Shown in pieces: positions 46,336 through 59,250 of a DNA stretch of 64,000 nucleotides. Within the stretch, counting starts at the first letter, position 1; the number at the start of each line of letters is the position of its first letter. The position numbers were made by a program, and so were the translations under genes. The stretch is from Platerodrilus igneus (Eukaryota > Arthropoda > Insecta > Coleoptera > Lycidae), in contig JARFIW010000115.1 of the NCBI GenBank assembly GCA_036346225.1, forward strand, positions 248,001 through 312,000, in the 5' to 3' direction. Under the pieces are notes generated by a model, which did no database searches, was not told the DNA's origin, and worked only from the letters and a program-made list of their open reading frames with translations.

Positions 46336-48140
46336 GTTGATTGATGAATGAATGAGTGCAAAGTTTAATAATTGATCAAGTGAATAAGTGAGCATTTGTA
46401 TAAATTCTTGAATGAATGAACGAACGAATAAATAATTAATAAACGAACAAATTGATAAATGAGATAATGGATAATTAAATGAAACGAGTGAATAAAGAAA
46501 TGAATGATTGAATAAATAAGCTAGTAAATGACAAATGATTAGATGCATGCATGAATAATTGAACAAATGGCTAAATGGGTAAATTTATAATTAAATGAAG
46601 GAATAAATAAATGGGTAAGAAATGAATTTATAATTAAATAATTCAACTAATGAAAATCTACAAATAAACGAACTAAGGTACGAATAAATAATCGAATGAA
46701 TGAATGAATAAACGGAGTGATTGAATGAATAACTGGTTGAACAAGTAATGGATAGTAAACTAAATGAATGAGTGAATAAGTGAAGAACGAACAAACAAAC
46801 AATTGAATAAATGAATGAACGAATGCATAAATAAATTGTTAGATAAGTGATTAAATTAGTGAATAAAAGACTGACATAATGAACAAATAAACACCCAAAA
46901 GAATTAGTGAATGAATGAAATCATAAACACATGAACAACAAATGAATAAAAGATCGATAGAATAAATACGAAAGAGTAAATGCGTGAATTAATATATAAT
47001 TGAACAAATAAGTGAATGATTGAATGAAAGAAAAAGAGTAATTGAACAACCAAATGAATGAATGAATGATTTAATAAGTATAAAAATGGGTAAATAAATG
47101 ATTAAACGATTGATTAATGAAAAATGGAGTGACTGGATTAGTGAATAATCAAGCGAATAACTAAATAAATGACAAGTGCAAAATTGAACAAGTGAATGAA
47201 TGCACATTTGAATAAATTATTGAATGAATAATTAAATGAAGGACTGGCGAATAGTAAATCATGAATAAAGAAATGAATGTACAAATAATATGATGAACGA
47301 GGAATGACTGAATAAATAAATAAGTCAATGAATGATTGATAAATAAGCTGGTAAATGAGTATATGCATACATGAATAATTGAATGAATGAATAGGTAAAT
47401 AAACAAACGAATTATGGAAGATATGACTAAATGGGCAAATTTATAATTGAATGAAAGAATGAATAAATGGGTAAAGAAAGGAATTAATAATTAAATGGTT
47501 AAACTAATGGAAACCTGCAAATAAACGAACTCAGAGACAAAAAGTGAATGAATGAATAACTGGTTGAATAAGTAATGGATAGTAAACCAAATGAACAAGT
47601 AAAGAACAAACAAACAATTAAATAAATGATTGAATTAATGAATAAAAGTCTGACATAAACAACCAATAAGTAAATAAACGCCCGAATTTATGAATAAGCG
47701 ACTAAATGAATGAAGAAGTGAATACATAAATGAATGAATAATTGAATGAATGAACAAATCAAAACTAAATGAATAGAGGGTGTAATGAATCAGTGAATAA
47801 TTGATTAAATCGATGAAATGATAGAATGAAAAGTGAATAAACGAGCGAAAATGATTAAATGAATAATTGAATACGCAAATGGATCGAGTAAAGAATGATT
47901 AAGTGACTAAATGAATGAAGAAATGTATGATTGAATGAATGAAGAGGTGAATACCTGTTTGCATGAATGAAAGAATCGATAAGTGAATGGGCAGAAGATT
48001 AAGTGAATCAGTGAACAATCGCATAAGGAAATAAATGATTGAATGAACGAACAAAATCGATTGAAGGGGTAAACGAAAAGTCAAATGAATAAGCGCAGGA
48101 TTGGATGGATAATTGCTAGCGCAATGAATAACCGAATAAT
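46336..48140. repeat. GAATGAAT/AATAAATG degenerate array, right block
   Basis: Continuation of the 43371-45550 type. Segments at 44.65-45.3 and 46.4-46.9 kb and again at 47.1-47.7 kb share long similar runs (TAGTAAATGA, ATGCATGCATGAATAATTGA), a higher-order unit interrupted by the ~125 bp satellite. Confidence 0.85.
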
Positions 48141-48194
48141 TGGATGATTAAATAAATGACTGTTTTATGTCACGGCGGCAGTCTTTTCCTCGGG

Positions 48195-49048
48195 TGTTAC
48201 ATGCCGAAAATCGGCCTGTAAACATTTCTAATATTAGTTTTAATTTGCAAGTGAATGCGCGCCAATAATTTAAAAGACTTGTGCGTGCATTTCGGTCCCT
48301 TCAGATAGTTGCGTCGACGCCCGTGATTGCGCAGACGCAGAGTGAAAAGAAAGTGGTGATTTCCGTCGCGTCGGGACTAGTCAGCCAGACGTCGAGCCCA
48401 CGTTGGGCGCCACTTATACTTTATGGTTCTTACTCAAAGGTATACTTTTAAAGTCCTGGCGGGTACTGTATAAGAGCCACTATGACAGTTGGTAACACAA
48501 TAAATATTTGCAAAATGTTGCACAATAAGGTATTACGTCATATAAACGTTTTAAATTACTATATCACATGCAAAAAATGTTTGTTTTGATTATAATAGAA
48601 GACAAAAGATACTCACGTAAACTGTGGAACTCTTTACAACATTACGGCTATTTTGGCGGCAGCTGGGCGTCGTTGAGCATTGTGGGCGTGGATAGTCCTT
48701 TTGCCCCCGGTTGAAGTCAGATTAAAACTTGTCCTCTCTTTTCTTGCGTAGATGGACGACAGGAGGAACGATAATAGATACAAGACAAAAGGAAACCTAC
48801 ATCCTAAAAGAGAAAAGACAAGATAAAAGGCACAGAGATAACCACACTCGTCGACGTTCAGTTGGCTAGTCCCGACATGACGGAAATCACCACTCACTTC
48901 ACACTCCGCGTCTGCGCATTCACGGGCGCCAACGCAACTATCAAAAGGGACGGAAATGCACGCACAAGTTTTTTAAAATATTGGCGCGCATTCACTTGCA
49001 AATTAAAACTAATAGAAATGTTTACAGGGCGATTTTCGGCATGTAACA
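48195..49048. mobile_element. Inverted LTR/LTR structure joined by a primer-tRNA piece
   Basis: From 48195 the first ~197 bp of the LTR run in plus orientation (TGTTACATGCCGAAAATCGG onward). They stop at GACG and join TCGAGCCCACGTTGGGCGCCA (48392-48412), the 3' end of tRNA-Lys. Directly after this a whole LTR follows in minus orientation, its outer end GGCATGTAACA at 49048. The outer ~200 bp on each side are thus inverted repeats. The order LTR end, one base, primer site is canonical for the minus-strand LTR; the plus-strand fragment is fused to the far end of the primer site. Confidence 0.85.
48392..48412 (+). other. tRNA-Lys 3'-end sequence, extended primer site
   Basis: These 21 bases read as T-loop to CCA of tRNA-Lys (one C short of the consensus as I recall it). 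A normal primer binding site stops at 18 bases, before base A58. Here TCGA of the T-loop is included, and TCGA is also present in the LTR at the joining point. Confidence 0.7.
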
Positions 49049-49239
49049 TAGGACTCTGTTCTTGTTACGTTTTCGACACCATCACGCCGAGAGTTTATTG
49101 ATAGGATGGATTCTTTTAGGTAAATTTCAAGTGATGTTCCGAAAGAGGCACATGCTGATATTTTCACCATATTTTGGCCGAAACGTAATCCCACCCAAAA
49201 TTTATTACCCTTTTATTTAACAGCCCCTCATACTAGATG

Positions 49240-50460
49240 TCTCTCCCACTGTGCTGTACTTTACATAGATTTCCATGCTTTCTTCTAAATTCTCTTAAGC
49301 TTTGGTGTTGGTTACGTTTCTCAACCGGTTACTAAAAAACTTGTTGCAGCCACCTTGAACTGTACTTCAACTGAGCCACCCAAAGATTTCCAGGCTTTCT
49401 TTTGCCGCCTGTTAGTTTATAAGGTTGTCAACCGTCTAAAATATTCTTTCGGCCACTTTGAACGGTTCTATACATGACTACGGCTTCAGTGTCAGCCTCA
49501 ACTGAACTACCTAAAGATTTTCGTGCTCTCTTTTGCCTTCTCCTAGGCTTTGGTGTTGGTTACACGTTTCTCAACCATCTAGAAAAACTGGTTTCATGCC
49601 AGTTGTACTGTATGCAAGCGACTTCACCTACAATTTTCCAGGCTCTCTTTTGTCTCTGATTACGACTAGATGATGTTGTTTATATGTTTCTGAACGGGTT
49701 AAAATAATTTTTTCATGCGCTCTTGAACGGTTCTATGTTAAACTTCGACATCAGCTTCAACTGTACTACCCAAAGATTTCCAAGCTTTCTTTTGACTTCC
49801 TCTAGGCTTTGGTGTTGGTTGTAAGCTTCTCAACCGGCTAAAAAACTTGTTTCAGCCATATTGAAGGGTTCAAGCGACTGTACAGTTTCAACTATGCTAC
49901 CCAAAGATTTATATGCTTTCTTTTTTCAGCCTGTTAGGATTTGGTGTTGTTTATTTCTCTCAACTGGCTAATATATTTTTCTAGCCGTATTGAACGGTTG
50001 TCTGCTAGACTTTGACTTGAGTTGTACTTTCCAAAGATTTCCACGCTTTCTTTTGTCTCCTGTTGGGTCTTGGTGTTATTTATATGTTTTTCAACACCCT
50101 AAAAAACTGGTTTCAGGCCCGTTGTACTGTATTCAAGCAACTCCACCTAAAAATTTCCAGGCTCTCTTTTGTCTCCGGTTAGGTCTTGGTGTTGTTTATA
50201 CATTTTTCAACCGGCTAAAATATTTTTCCAGCTGCGTTGAATCTATGCTAAACTTCAATTGTACTACCCAAAGATTTCCAAGCTTCTTTTTTGCTTATCC
50301 TAGTCTTCTATCGGTTATAAAAACTCGTTTCAGCCACCTTGGACTGAGCTCAAACGATTACGGTTTCAACTGTGCAACCCACAGATTTCCGGACTTTCTT
50401 CGGCTTGCCTGTTTAGACTTGGTGTTGTTTATACGTTGCTACGGGAGTGCACACACGTGA
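49240..50460. repeat. ~125 bp satellite (CCCAAAGATTTCC type), right block
   Basis: The same satellite as 45551-46335, ten or so monomers with the conserved CCCAAAGATTTCC at spacings of about 120-130 bp. The frames found here read through repeats and are not genes. Confidence 0.9.
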
Positions 50461-50870
50461 CACCGGACATCTCCACAATATTTGTAAGAAATAAATCTGT
50501 GCATCGTTTGTAAATAATTTTGTGTAAATAAATTTTGACTCGTATGTTTTTTATTAGTGTTTAAAATAGGTAAAACTTTCTGGGTCACCCTTTTTCTAGA
50601 ATTTCGAATATTGCTTCAATACACTATAAATATTACTATAACCTAACCTTTTTTTTAAAACACGAGGCGTTAAAGAAACTTTGTGGCTATTCTGGATTGG
50701 CTCCAAGACATCAATTATGGGAGCAGCGGGGAATGGCGGACTCCGCCACCAAGACTTATCACTCCATACCTCTTTCCTAGTCCTTACTAATGATAAAACT
50801 ACTCTGGGAATGCCGTTGTGCCTTACTGTGGGGTGCTTGCGGAAAGGTCTGTCGTTCTCAGTAGTCTATC
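50461..50870. other. Unique stretch between two satellites
   Basis: About 400 bp without repeats, a gene or an RNA that I can recognise. A frame from 50681 runs into the following satellite and is not credible. Confidence 0.45.
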
Positions 50871-53800
50871 AACTAACGTCGGACGACTTGTCTAACTTGT
50901 GCGTTGTTCTATTTCAGGAACTCATGCCTGAAGACTTGTCTAATAATTGTGCCTCATTTTGCTTCAATAACTTGTCTGACGAGTCGTCTAATAACGTATG
51001 CCTATTTCAAGAACTAGTGTCTGGAGAATCGTCTAACGTGTGCTTTATTCTATTTCAGTAGCTCATGTTGGACGCCCTGTCTATTACAATAACTCATGTC
51101 TGACGATTCATCTAACAACTTATGCCTTATTTTATTTCAGGAACCCATGTCTGACGACTTGCTTAACAACCTGTGTGTGCCTCATTCTATTTCAATAACT
51201 CGTCTGATGCCTCGTCTAATAACTGTGCCTTATTCTATTTCAATAACTCTCGTCTAATGACTCGTACAACAACCTGGGCCTTATGACATCTCACCTAATA
51301 ACTTGTGCCTTATTCCATTTCAAGAATTCATGTCTGACGACTCGGTTACCAACTTGTGACTTATTCTACTTTAATAACTCGTGCCTGACGTCTAATGAAT
51401 GTGTCTCATTGTATTTGAATAACTCATCTGATAACTCGAATAACAATTTGTCGTATTCTACTTCAGTAATACACATCTGATGTCCCATCCAATAATTGCG
51501 CCTTATTCTATTTCAGGAACTCTGTCTGACGGCTCGTCTACTACTTGTGCCTTTTTCTATTTTAATAACTCACGTCCGACGATTTGTACCATTCTCTTGA
51601 TTTTTTCTATTTACCTTATTGTATGATCGTAGTAGTCTGTCAACTTTGCCTAGCGACTCGTTTAATAACCTGTGCCTCGTATTTCAAGAACCCATATCTG
51701 ACCACTCGTCCAACAACTTATACCTTATTCTGCTTCAATAACTCATGTCCGATGACTCATCTAACAATTTGTGCCTTATATTTCAATAGCTCCTGTCTAA
51801 TGACTCATCTAACAACTTGTGCTGTTACATGCCGAAAATCGGCTATGTAAACATTTCTAATTTTAGTTTACATCTGTAAGTGAATTCGCGCCAATATTTT
51901 AAAAGACTTGTGCGTACATTTCCGTCACTTTAGATAGTTGCGTCGGCGCCCGAGAATGCGCAGACGCGCAATGGGGAAGTAAGTGGTGGTTTCCGTCACG
52001 TCATAGACGAGTCAACGAAACGTCTAACAGTGTGGTTATCTGTGGTGTGCCTTTGTCTCTTTTTCAGATATGTAGATTTCCTGTCTCGTACCTATTATCG
52101 TTTCTCTTTACCAGGTTGATCCTTTATCGCACCGCTACAGAAGGAAGACAAACAAATCTGGTATCAACGGGGGCGAAGGCCGAACCACGCCCAACCAACG
52201 CCGAGAGCCTGACGCCAGAATAGCTGCAATGCCGTGACGAGTTCCACATTTTACGTGAGTACCTTTTATCTTTTGTATGCGAAACAAATTTGAGACGCGT
52301 TAATGTCGTAACACCTTATTGTGCAATATTACGTATGTGTTTATTATGTTGTCAACTTTCGTAGTGGCTCTTATCAATTACACCGTAACTGTAACGAGTA
52401 TACCTTAGAATAGAACAGCATGTAACATAACAGCGCCTTATTCTATTTCTAAAACTGATATCTTACGATTCATCTAATTTTCTCAATTCTATTTCAATAA
52501 CTCATGTCTGACGGCCTCGTCTAATAATTGTGCCTCATTCTTTTTCTAAAACTCATGTCTGACGATTCGTCTAAATTATGTCTCATTATATTTCACGAAC
52601 CTTTCTGCTGTGATTCTAAGTACTCTGTTAATTTATGTCTAACGACTAATTTAATAACTTGTCTCATTAATATTTCAAGAACTCTTACCTGACGACTCGT
52701 CCAACAACTTGTGCTGTATTCTATTTCAAAAACTTATGTCCGACAACTCTACTAACAACTTGTGCCGGTCTATTTCAATAACTCATGTCTAATGACTCGT
52801 CTAATAACCTGTGCCTTATTCTATTTCAAAAATCATGTTTGACGATTCATCTAATAATTATGCTTCGTTCTATTTCAAAAACGCACGTCTGATAATTGTG
52901 CCCCATTCTAGTTCAATAACTCATGTCTGATTATTCATTTAACAACTTGTACCTTATTCCGTTTCAGTAAATCACGTCTACTGGCTTCTAACAACTTGTG
53001 ACTTGTTCTATTTCAATAACTCATGTCTTACGACTTGTACCTTTTTTTTTATCAAAATTTGTTGATTTCCTATTTACTTTTTTGTTGTGATTCTGAGCAG
53101 TCCGTTAACTTAAGTCCAACGACCTGTGCCGCATTGTATTTCAATAACTCATGCCTAACTTATGCTTTATTTTATTTAAGGAACTCACCAGACGACTTGT
53201 AGTTTACTTTAATAACCCTTGTCTGATGCCTCATCTAATAATTGTACATTATTCTATTTCATGAACTAATGCTTGACAATTTTTGGCTTATTCTATATCA
53301 GTAAATTATGTCTAGTGACATTTCTAACTTGTGATGTTCCGTTTCAAGAACATGTTTGACGACTCGTCTAACAACTTGTACCTTATTCTACTTCAATAAC
53401 TCATATCGGACGACTCGTCTAATAATTGTCTCATTTTATTTCAAGAACTCCTGTCTAGAATCTCGTCTGACGATTTATACCTTATTCTATTTCAAGAACC
53501 TATGTCCAAACGTCTCGTCTAATAATTGTGCCCCATTCTATTTCAAAAACTCATCTGACAATTCCTCTAATAACTTGTACTGTATTCTATTTCTAGAACT
53601 TATGTCTAATGAGTGGTCTAACAACTTGAGCCTTATTTTATTTCAATGACTCATGCCTAATATTTGTGCCTGGTTTTATATCAATAACGACATGTTTAAC
53701 AAATTGTGCCTTATTCTATTTCAATAACTCATGTCTAATGACTCGTCTAACTACCTGTGCCTTATTCTATTTCTAAAACCCATGTCTGATGATTCATCTA

Positions 53801-55500
53801 AACCTATGCCTCGTATTTCACAAACTTTTGCCTGACAACTCGTCTAATAACTTGTGCCTGATTGTATTTCACTAACCCGTCTGACAACTTGTACCGTATC
53901 TTATTTCAATAACTCATGTGTAATAATTTGTACCTTTCTTGATTTCCAGTTTACCTTTCTGCCGTGATTCTTAGTAGTTTGTTAATTTATGTCTAACTAG
54001 TTTTAATATTTTAAGAACTCTTGTCCGACTATTCATCTAACAACTTGTGCCGTGTTCTACTTCTATAACTCATGTATAATGACTCGTCTAACAACCTGTG
54101 CCTTATTCTATTTCAAAAACTCATGTTTGACGCCTTATCTAATAATTGTGCCTATTCTATTTTTAAAACTCACACCTTAAGATTCATTTAATAATTGTGT
54201 CCAATTTTAATTCAACAGCTCATGATGATTGGTTTAACAACTTGTGCTTCATAATTCACGAACTTATACCCGGCGACTCGTCTAACGTGTGCTTTATTCT
54301 ATTTCAAACTCGTCGAACGACTCGTCTAATAACTTGTGCCTTATTATAGTTTAAGAACTCTTGTCCGACAACTCGTTTAACAACTTGTGCTGTATTCCAC
54401 TTCAAGAAACCATGTTTGACGTTTCATCTAATAATTGTGCCTTATTCTATTTCTAAAATTCATGTCTGACGATTCATCTAATAACTGTGCTACATTCCAG
54501 TTCAATAACTCCTGCACGATGATTCGTCTAACAACTTTTGCTATATCCGTGAACTTTTGCCCGATGACTCGTCTACAATTTGTGCCATATTCTATTTCAA
54601 TAATTCATGTCTAACGACTCATCTAATAACATGTGCTTCATTGTATTTTCACAAACTTTCGTCTGATGGCTCGTCTAACAACGTGTGCTGCATATTTTCA
54701 ATAATTCATGTCCGACGACTCTCTTAGCAACTTTTGCATTATTCTATTTCAATAACTCATGTCTAACAACCGGTTGCGCTATTTTATTTCTAAAACTCAT
54801 GTTTGACTTCTCATTCAATAATCGTTGTAGCATTCTAATTCAATAACTTATGTCTGATGATTCATCTAACTACTTATGCCTCGTATTTCAGGAACTTTTG
54901 TCATATTCTATTTTAATACCTCGTGTTTAATGGCTCATCTAATAACTTGTGCCTCATATTTCAATAACTCGTGTCTGACGACTCGTCCAACAACTTCTAC
55001 TATATATTTCAATAACTCATGTACGATGTCCCATCTAATATCTTATACCGTATTCAATTTCAAGAACTCATGCTTGGAGATTCGTATAACAACATGTGCC
55101 TTATTCTATTTCAAAAACTCTCTGACGATTCGTTTAATAATTGTAACCCATTCTACTTCAATAACTCATTTCTAATGATTCGTCTAACAATTTAGGCTTC
55201 ATTGTATTTCACGAACTTTTGCCTGACGACTCGTCGAACAACTTGTGCTGTATTCTATTTCAATAACTCGTGTCTGACGCCTTGTCTAATAATTGTGCTT
55301 CATTCTATTACAACAACATGTCTAACAACTCATCTTGTGTTTTATTCTCTTTCAGTAATTTTTGTTTGGCGACTTGTCTAATAACTTGTTCCTTTCTTTT
55401 CAACATTTCGTGATTTCTGGTTTGCCTTTCTACCGCGATTCTTAGTAGTCCATTAACTCATGTCTAACGACTCGTCTAATAACTAGTGCCGACGACTTGT
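50871..55500. repeat. 51 bp minisatellite (~4 kb plus a solo LTR)
   Basis: Units of ~51 bp with cores GACTCGTCTAACAACTTGTG, CCTTATTCTATTTCAATAAC and TCATGTCTGACGACT. Variation is high but the order of words is kept over 4 kb. The solo LTR at 51823-52432 interrupts one monomer cleanly. Confidence 0.93.
51823..52432 (+). mobile_element. Solo LTR, 610 bp, with 4 bp duplication
   Basis: It starts TGTTACATGCC and ends CATAACA (TG...CA). It is flanked by GTGC on the left and GCGC on the right, and the satellite word TTGTGCCTTATTC is rebuilt when the LTR and one copy are removed. This is the expected product of recombination between two LTRs. Four-base duplications and a Lys primer in its relatives fit Ty3/gypsy-type elements, although no pol gene is present to prove the class. 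Confidence 0.88.
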
Positions 55501-56070
55501 CTAAAAGCTTGTGCATTACTGGAATTCGTATCTCGATACAATATACTACACCAAGGGCGTTACTTTTCGTGAGTGGGAATAGTCGGGGATGCATTGAGAA
55601 TTTAGGGTTTGATCTGTTCTGGAAATTGAGCAGAACAGCTCACATAGGACAGAGTTCGTTAGGCTCTGTAGTGGTATATTCTCCAACCGGTTAGTAAAGG
55701 AGTACTATTCGCTAACTGGAACCTAAACTAACCTAACGAAATAAACTAATAAACAAGTGATTTTTAATATTATTCAAATGGTGATAAACGAACTCTGTAA
55801 CCTACTGGCGGATGACTTGCAAGAGTACATCAATTGTCACCACTGATTTTTGTGTAACAAGAAGACATATTTGCAAGGGTATTCTGTAAAGGTCATGGCG
55901 ATCGTGAAAAAAGCAGCTTAGCCGTTGCGTCTATGTACCTAAAATCACCAGTTTAACACTAATCAAGTTCAGTGTATTTGATGTCTGCATGAACAGCCGA
56001 ACCCAGAGTTAATGTTCGTAATTGATTTGAATGAGCTTCTGGAAAGAAAAATCAACAGCCGTCCTTTGGC

Positions 56071-56625
56071 TCAATCTGAACCACAGCCGGTTGAACCTTC
56101 GCCCTTTCTGTAAAAAAAAAGATCCAACGTTTCTCTAGCAAATCCAACTGTAGTTACACTAAAGCCAAACAAACACCAAACGGTAAGCTTCACTTTCAGT
56201 CGGCTTTGACAAGTCAAAGCACTCGTAAGCAACACCTTGCGTTTGGTATATGGGCCATATAACATCCTATAAAATATTAAAATTGTGTTTAATATTTTAA
56301 TGTACGTACCTGATCTCACCCAGAGGTTCGACGAACAAAATCTTCGGCAACCGGATTGTGGGTAGATGAAACCATTTACCCATAAACAACGGGTCGTCCT
56401 TAGATTTCCAAACAATAGAATATACACCACTGACGTTGTCTATGTTAAAATAATCTCAAATGCTGCAGCTCATCTAAATATTCGGAATTGTTTCAAAAGA
56501 GAATCTTTTCATGCAGAGGAAGTTCTCGTCTCTGTAATCAATTCGCATCGAACGCGTGAAGTTGGATGCGTTACAGTGATAGTCTTGAGGTAAACCAGGA
56601 CAGGGTGAAAGTCTGATGATGCTTC
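56071..56625 (-). other. Unrecognised exon-like reading frames
   Basis: On the minus strand, an open stretch near 56625-56490 reads LSPCPGLPQDYHCNASNFTR and ends at a stop. An exon-like piece then lies between a TTAACATAG acceptor (near 56436) and a GATCAG/GTACGT donor (56310/56309), reading GVYSIVWKSKDDPLFMGKWF. A 43 nt candidate intron (56309-56267) matches the size of the introns in the two real genes. Stops between the pieces and the lack of a known domain mean this may be a decayed gene or chance. I do not recognise a family. Confidence 0.25.
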
Positions 56626-57374
56626 CCAAGTATGTGAACGTTCACAAAATAACAAAACACAAATTTTATTAAATAAACAAAATATCACAGTACATAAATT
56701 CAACAACTTAAAAATCAGTACAAGTAACAAAAATGCAGTTCAGATAAAAAAATATATACTTATGTACACTCAAAAGGAACTCGATTGCAGTAAGTACAAA
56801 TGTGGTTGGCTTAGTAAAATCGCGAACGCTAATTTTCAACGATTATTAAAACTATGTCATACACGACCTGCATGCCGATAAATTAGAGGTACTCTAACGG
56901 CAGCTGAAAACTTCGTCTTACGATATTTCTGAATGTTCAACACTTTCAACCGCCATAAATGCCCTTCGAAGTGTTCTAATTCCGTTATCAGATAAGAAAG
57001 GGCACGTAAACGGCTACGTACATCACACAGTAATCAAACAATTTCTTAAATGCCATTTTTGCAAGTAACAATCCAGGTAGTTTAGTGCCGTCGTCAATTA
57101 GCGTGGCTAAAAATTAAATTTATAACTTCTAGTACAGAGCATAAAACTCAATAGGCAGTAGCTGTGGTATGTTACAAATGAAGTTGAAAACAAGGTACGA
57201 GAGATAGTTGATTTGCAAGCATATGTAGAAGTGGGATGAATATAACACGTGTTGGTGATAGGCGTAGTTTAAACGTTAACTTTAGTCAATTTGGGCTATG
57301 AATACACAAGGTTATTGGAGTGGGATCGTTGAGAATGCGGCACAAATCATTTAGTAGGTGTGCGTTGTTGTTAG

Positions 57375-58095
57375 CTTTTGAGTTTCGAAGAAATGTGAAA
57401 ATAAATTTCGGTTAGGAGTACGTAGATTTTTGGATACGTTACAATGTTTTTGAAAATTTATGAGCGTGGGGCGGTTTTAAGAATTGTGTACTTAATCATC
57501 ACCACACCAACACAAGGAAACAGAGGGACAGGACATCGCAGTTGTTAGTTTTAGTTTGAGTTTCGAAGAAATGTTGTGAAAATAAATTTCGGTTAGGAGT
57601 ACATAGAATTTTGAGTACGTTGGAGTGTTGTTTTTGAAAATGTGTGAGCGTGGAGCGATTTTAAGAATTGTGTACTTAATTATCGCCGCACGCAGTATTA
57701 AATATTTATGATACGAATAGCCGGGAAGAAAAATATTTAACAATGAATAAGTGTTCGTGAAGGAAAACATTTTACGCAAGCGGGTCCATTTCGTCAGTGT
57801 CAGTACAACTTATTAATTTTCCCTGGGCATTAATCTAAATACGTTATATATTTATAATTAAGATTATAAATAGCCGGAAAGAAATATATTTTAACAGTGA
57901 ATAAGTGTTGGCAAAGTAAAATATTACGACCCATTTTCCATAAATGGACCTGCTTTGCTGATGTCAGTACAATGTATTTTAAATTTTCCTAGGCTGTTTA
58001 ATGTAAACATCTAAATACAGTATTTGTTTAAAATTTACAGCTAGAAATAGCCAAAAGGTAAAATATTTAAGAATGAATAAATATTCGCAAGAAAA
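57375..58095. repeat. ~165-175 bp tandem duplications
   Basis: 57375-57500 and 57548-57688 repeat each other (TTTCGAAGAAATGTGAAAAT, AGAATTGTGTACTTAAT). The stretch ATAGCCGGGAAGAAAAATAT with AATGAATAAGTGTTCG recurs at ~57715, ~57870 and ~58045. It is a short decayed array. Confidence 0.7.
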
Positions 58096-58162
58096 ACACT
58101 ATCAGAATCGGATAGATCTCACCAATATTCTTCTACGAGTCCAATCGTTTTTTATGCTGCAT

Positions 58163-59247
58163 TGTTACATGCCGAAAAACGGCTATGTAAACATTTCTGA
58201 TTTTAGTTATAAATATGTGACTGAAATCGCGCCAATATTTAAAAAAATAGATATGTGCGTGCATTTCCGTCACTTCAGACAGTTGCGTCGGCGCCAGAGA
58301 ATGCGCAGACGCGGAGTGTGGAAGGAAGTGGGCATTTTCCGACACGTCGGGGACTAGTGAACGAGACGTATTGATGCACGGCTGTTGGAACATGCATTAA
58401 TGCACGACCGTTGCAACTTGTTTTGGTGCACGGCGATGCAACTTGTATTGGAACGCAATTGTTGAAACTTGTATCGACGTGCAACTTTTGGAACTTGTTT
58501 GGTGCACGACTGTTGAAACCTGTATCAGTCATGACTGTTGGAATCTGTACCGATGCACGACTGTTGGAATTTGTATTAATGCACGACTGTTGAAATGTGT
58601 ACCGACACAAATGTTGGAACTTGTTTGAGACACGACTGTTGGAACTTGTATTAACGCACGACTGTTGGGACATGTTTAGACGCACGGCCGTTGGAACATG
58701 TAACGACGCACAACTGTTGTACCTTATTTAATTCATGACTGTCGGAACATGCATCGATTCACGATTGTAGTAACATATGGCTGTTCGAACATGCATTGGC
58801 CTACGACTGTTGGAACTTGCATTAACGCACAACTGTTGGAACGCGCATCACTGCAAGACTGTTAGTACATGTACTGGAAATAGATTTTATCATGCTACAA
58901 TGTTTTATATTTTCTGTATCGACGTTGTACCTTGTGCTCTGCGTCACTGTAACCGCATCGTATATATGGAGTTCAGAGAGAGAGAGAGGGAAGGCGGCGA
59001 TGGCTAGGAGTTAAGTGGAGATAGTGCGAGAGTGACGTTTTGATGGGGGAAGGTGAATGATTATCTTAATTCACCTACCACGTTGATGATTATTAAGATT
59101 TACGTATTATACATAGTACAGGTCCTGAATTGTATTTCGGTTTCAATTACAGCTCAATGTGTCAATTTATTATAATTTTATTCGATACCCTTGCTGTTGA
59201 TAATAAATGTTTACATGTATCGTGAGTTTCATTTCTAGCACAACACA
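58163..59247 (+). mobile_element. LTR with an internal minisatellite, 1,085 bp
   Basis: The first ~208 bp match the other LTRs (TGTTACATGCCGAAAAACGG, GTTGCGTCGGCGCC, ATGCGCAGACGCGG). After GAGACGT a 26 bp minisatellite takes over. The rest of the LTR is not similar to the 51823 and 62620 copies until the TG...CA end and primer site. It may be a different subfamily whose middle became an array. Part of the leader follows to ~59450, but no gag or pol. Confidence 0.75.
58371..58880 (+). repeat. 26 bp minisatellite within the LTR
   Basis: About eighteen copies of a ~26 bp unit of the form GCACGACTGTTGGAACTTGT plus ATTAAT. It begins exactly where similarity to the other LTRs stops. Confidence 0.92.
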
Positions 59248-59250
59248 AAT

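Larger units (their letters stand above)
55501..58162. other. Mostly unique region, possible remnants of a host gene
   Basis: Apart from the exon-like stretches noted at 56071-56625 and a ~165 bp tandem repeat at 57375-58095, I recognise nothing. A plus-strand frame ending at 56113 (LMFVIDLNELLERKI) looks protein-like but cannot be linked to a start. Confidence 0.35.

Noticed and set aside
19608..48140. Telomeric repeat arrays (TTAGG or TCAGG)
   Set aside because: No run of either pentamer was seen; the GAAT-type arrays are a different sequence.
50681..51061. 126-codon frame beginning in unique DNA
   Set aside because: Two thirds of it lies in the 51 bp minisatellite, which is itself a multiple of three and therefore stays open.
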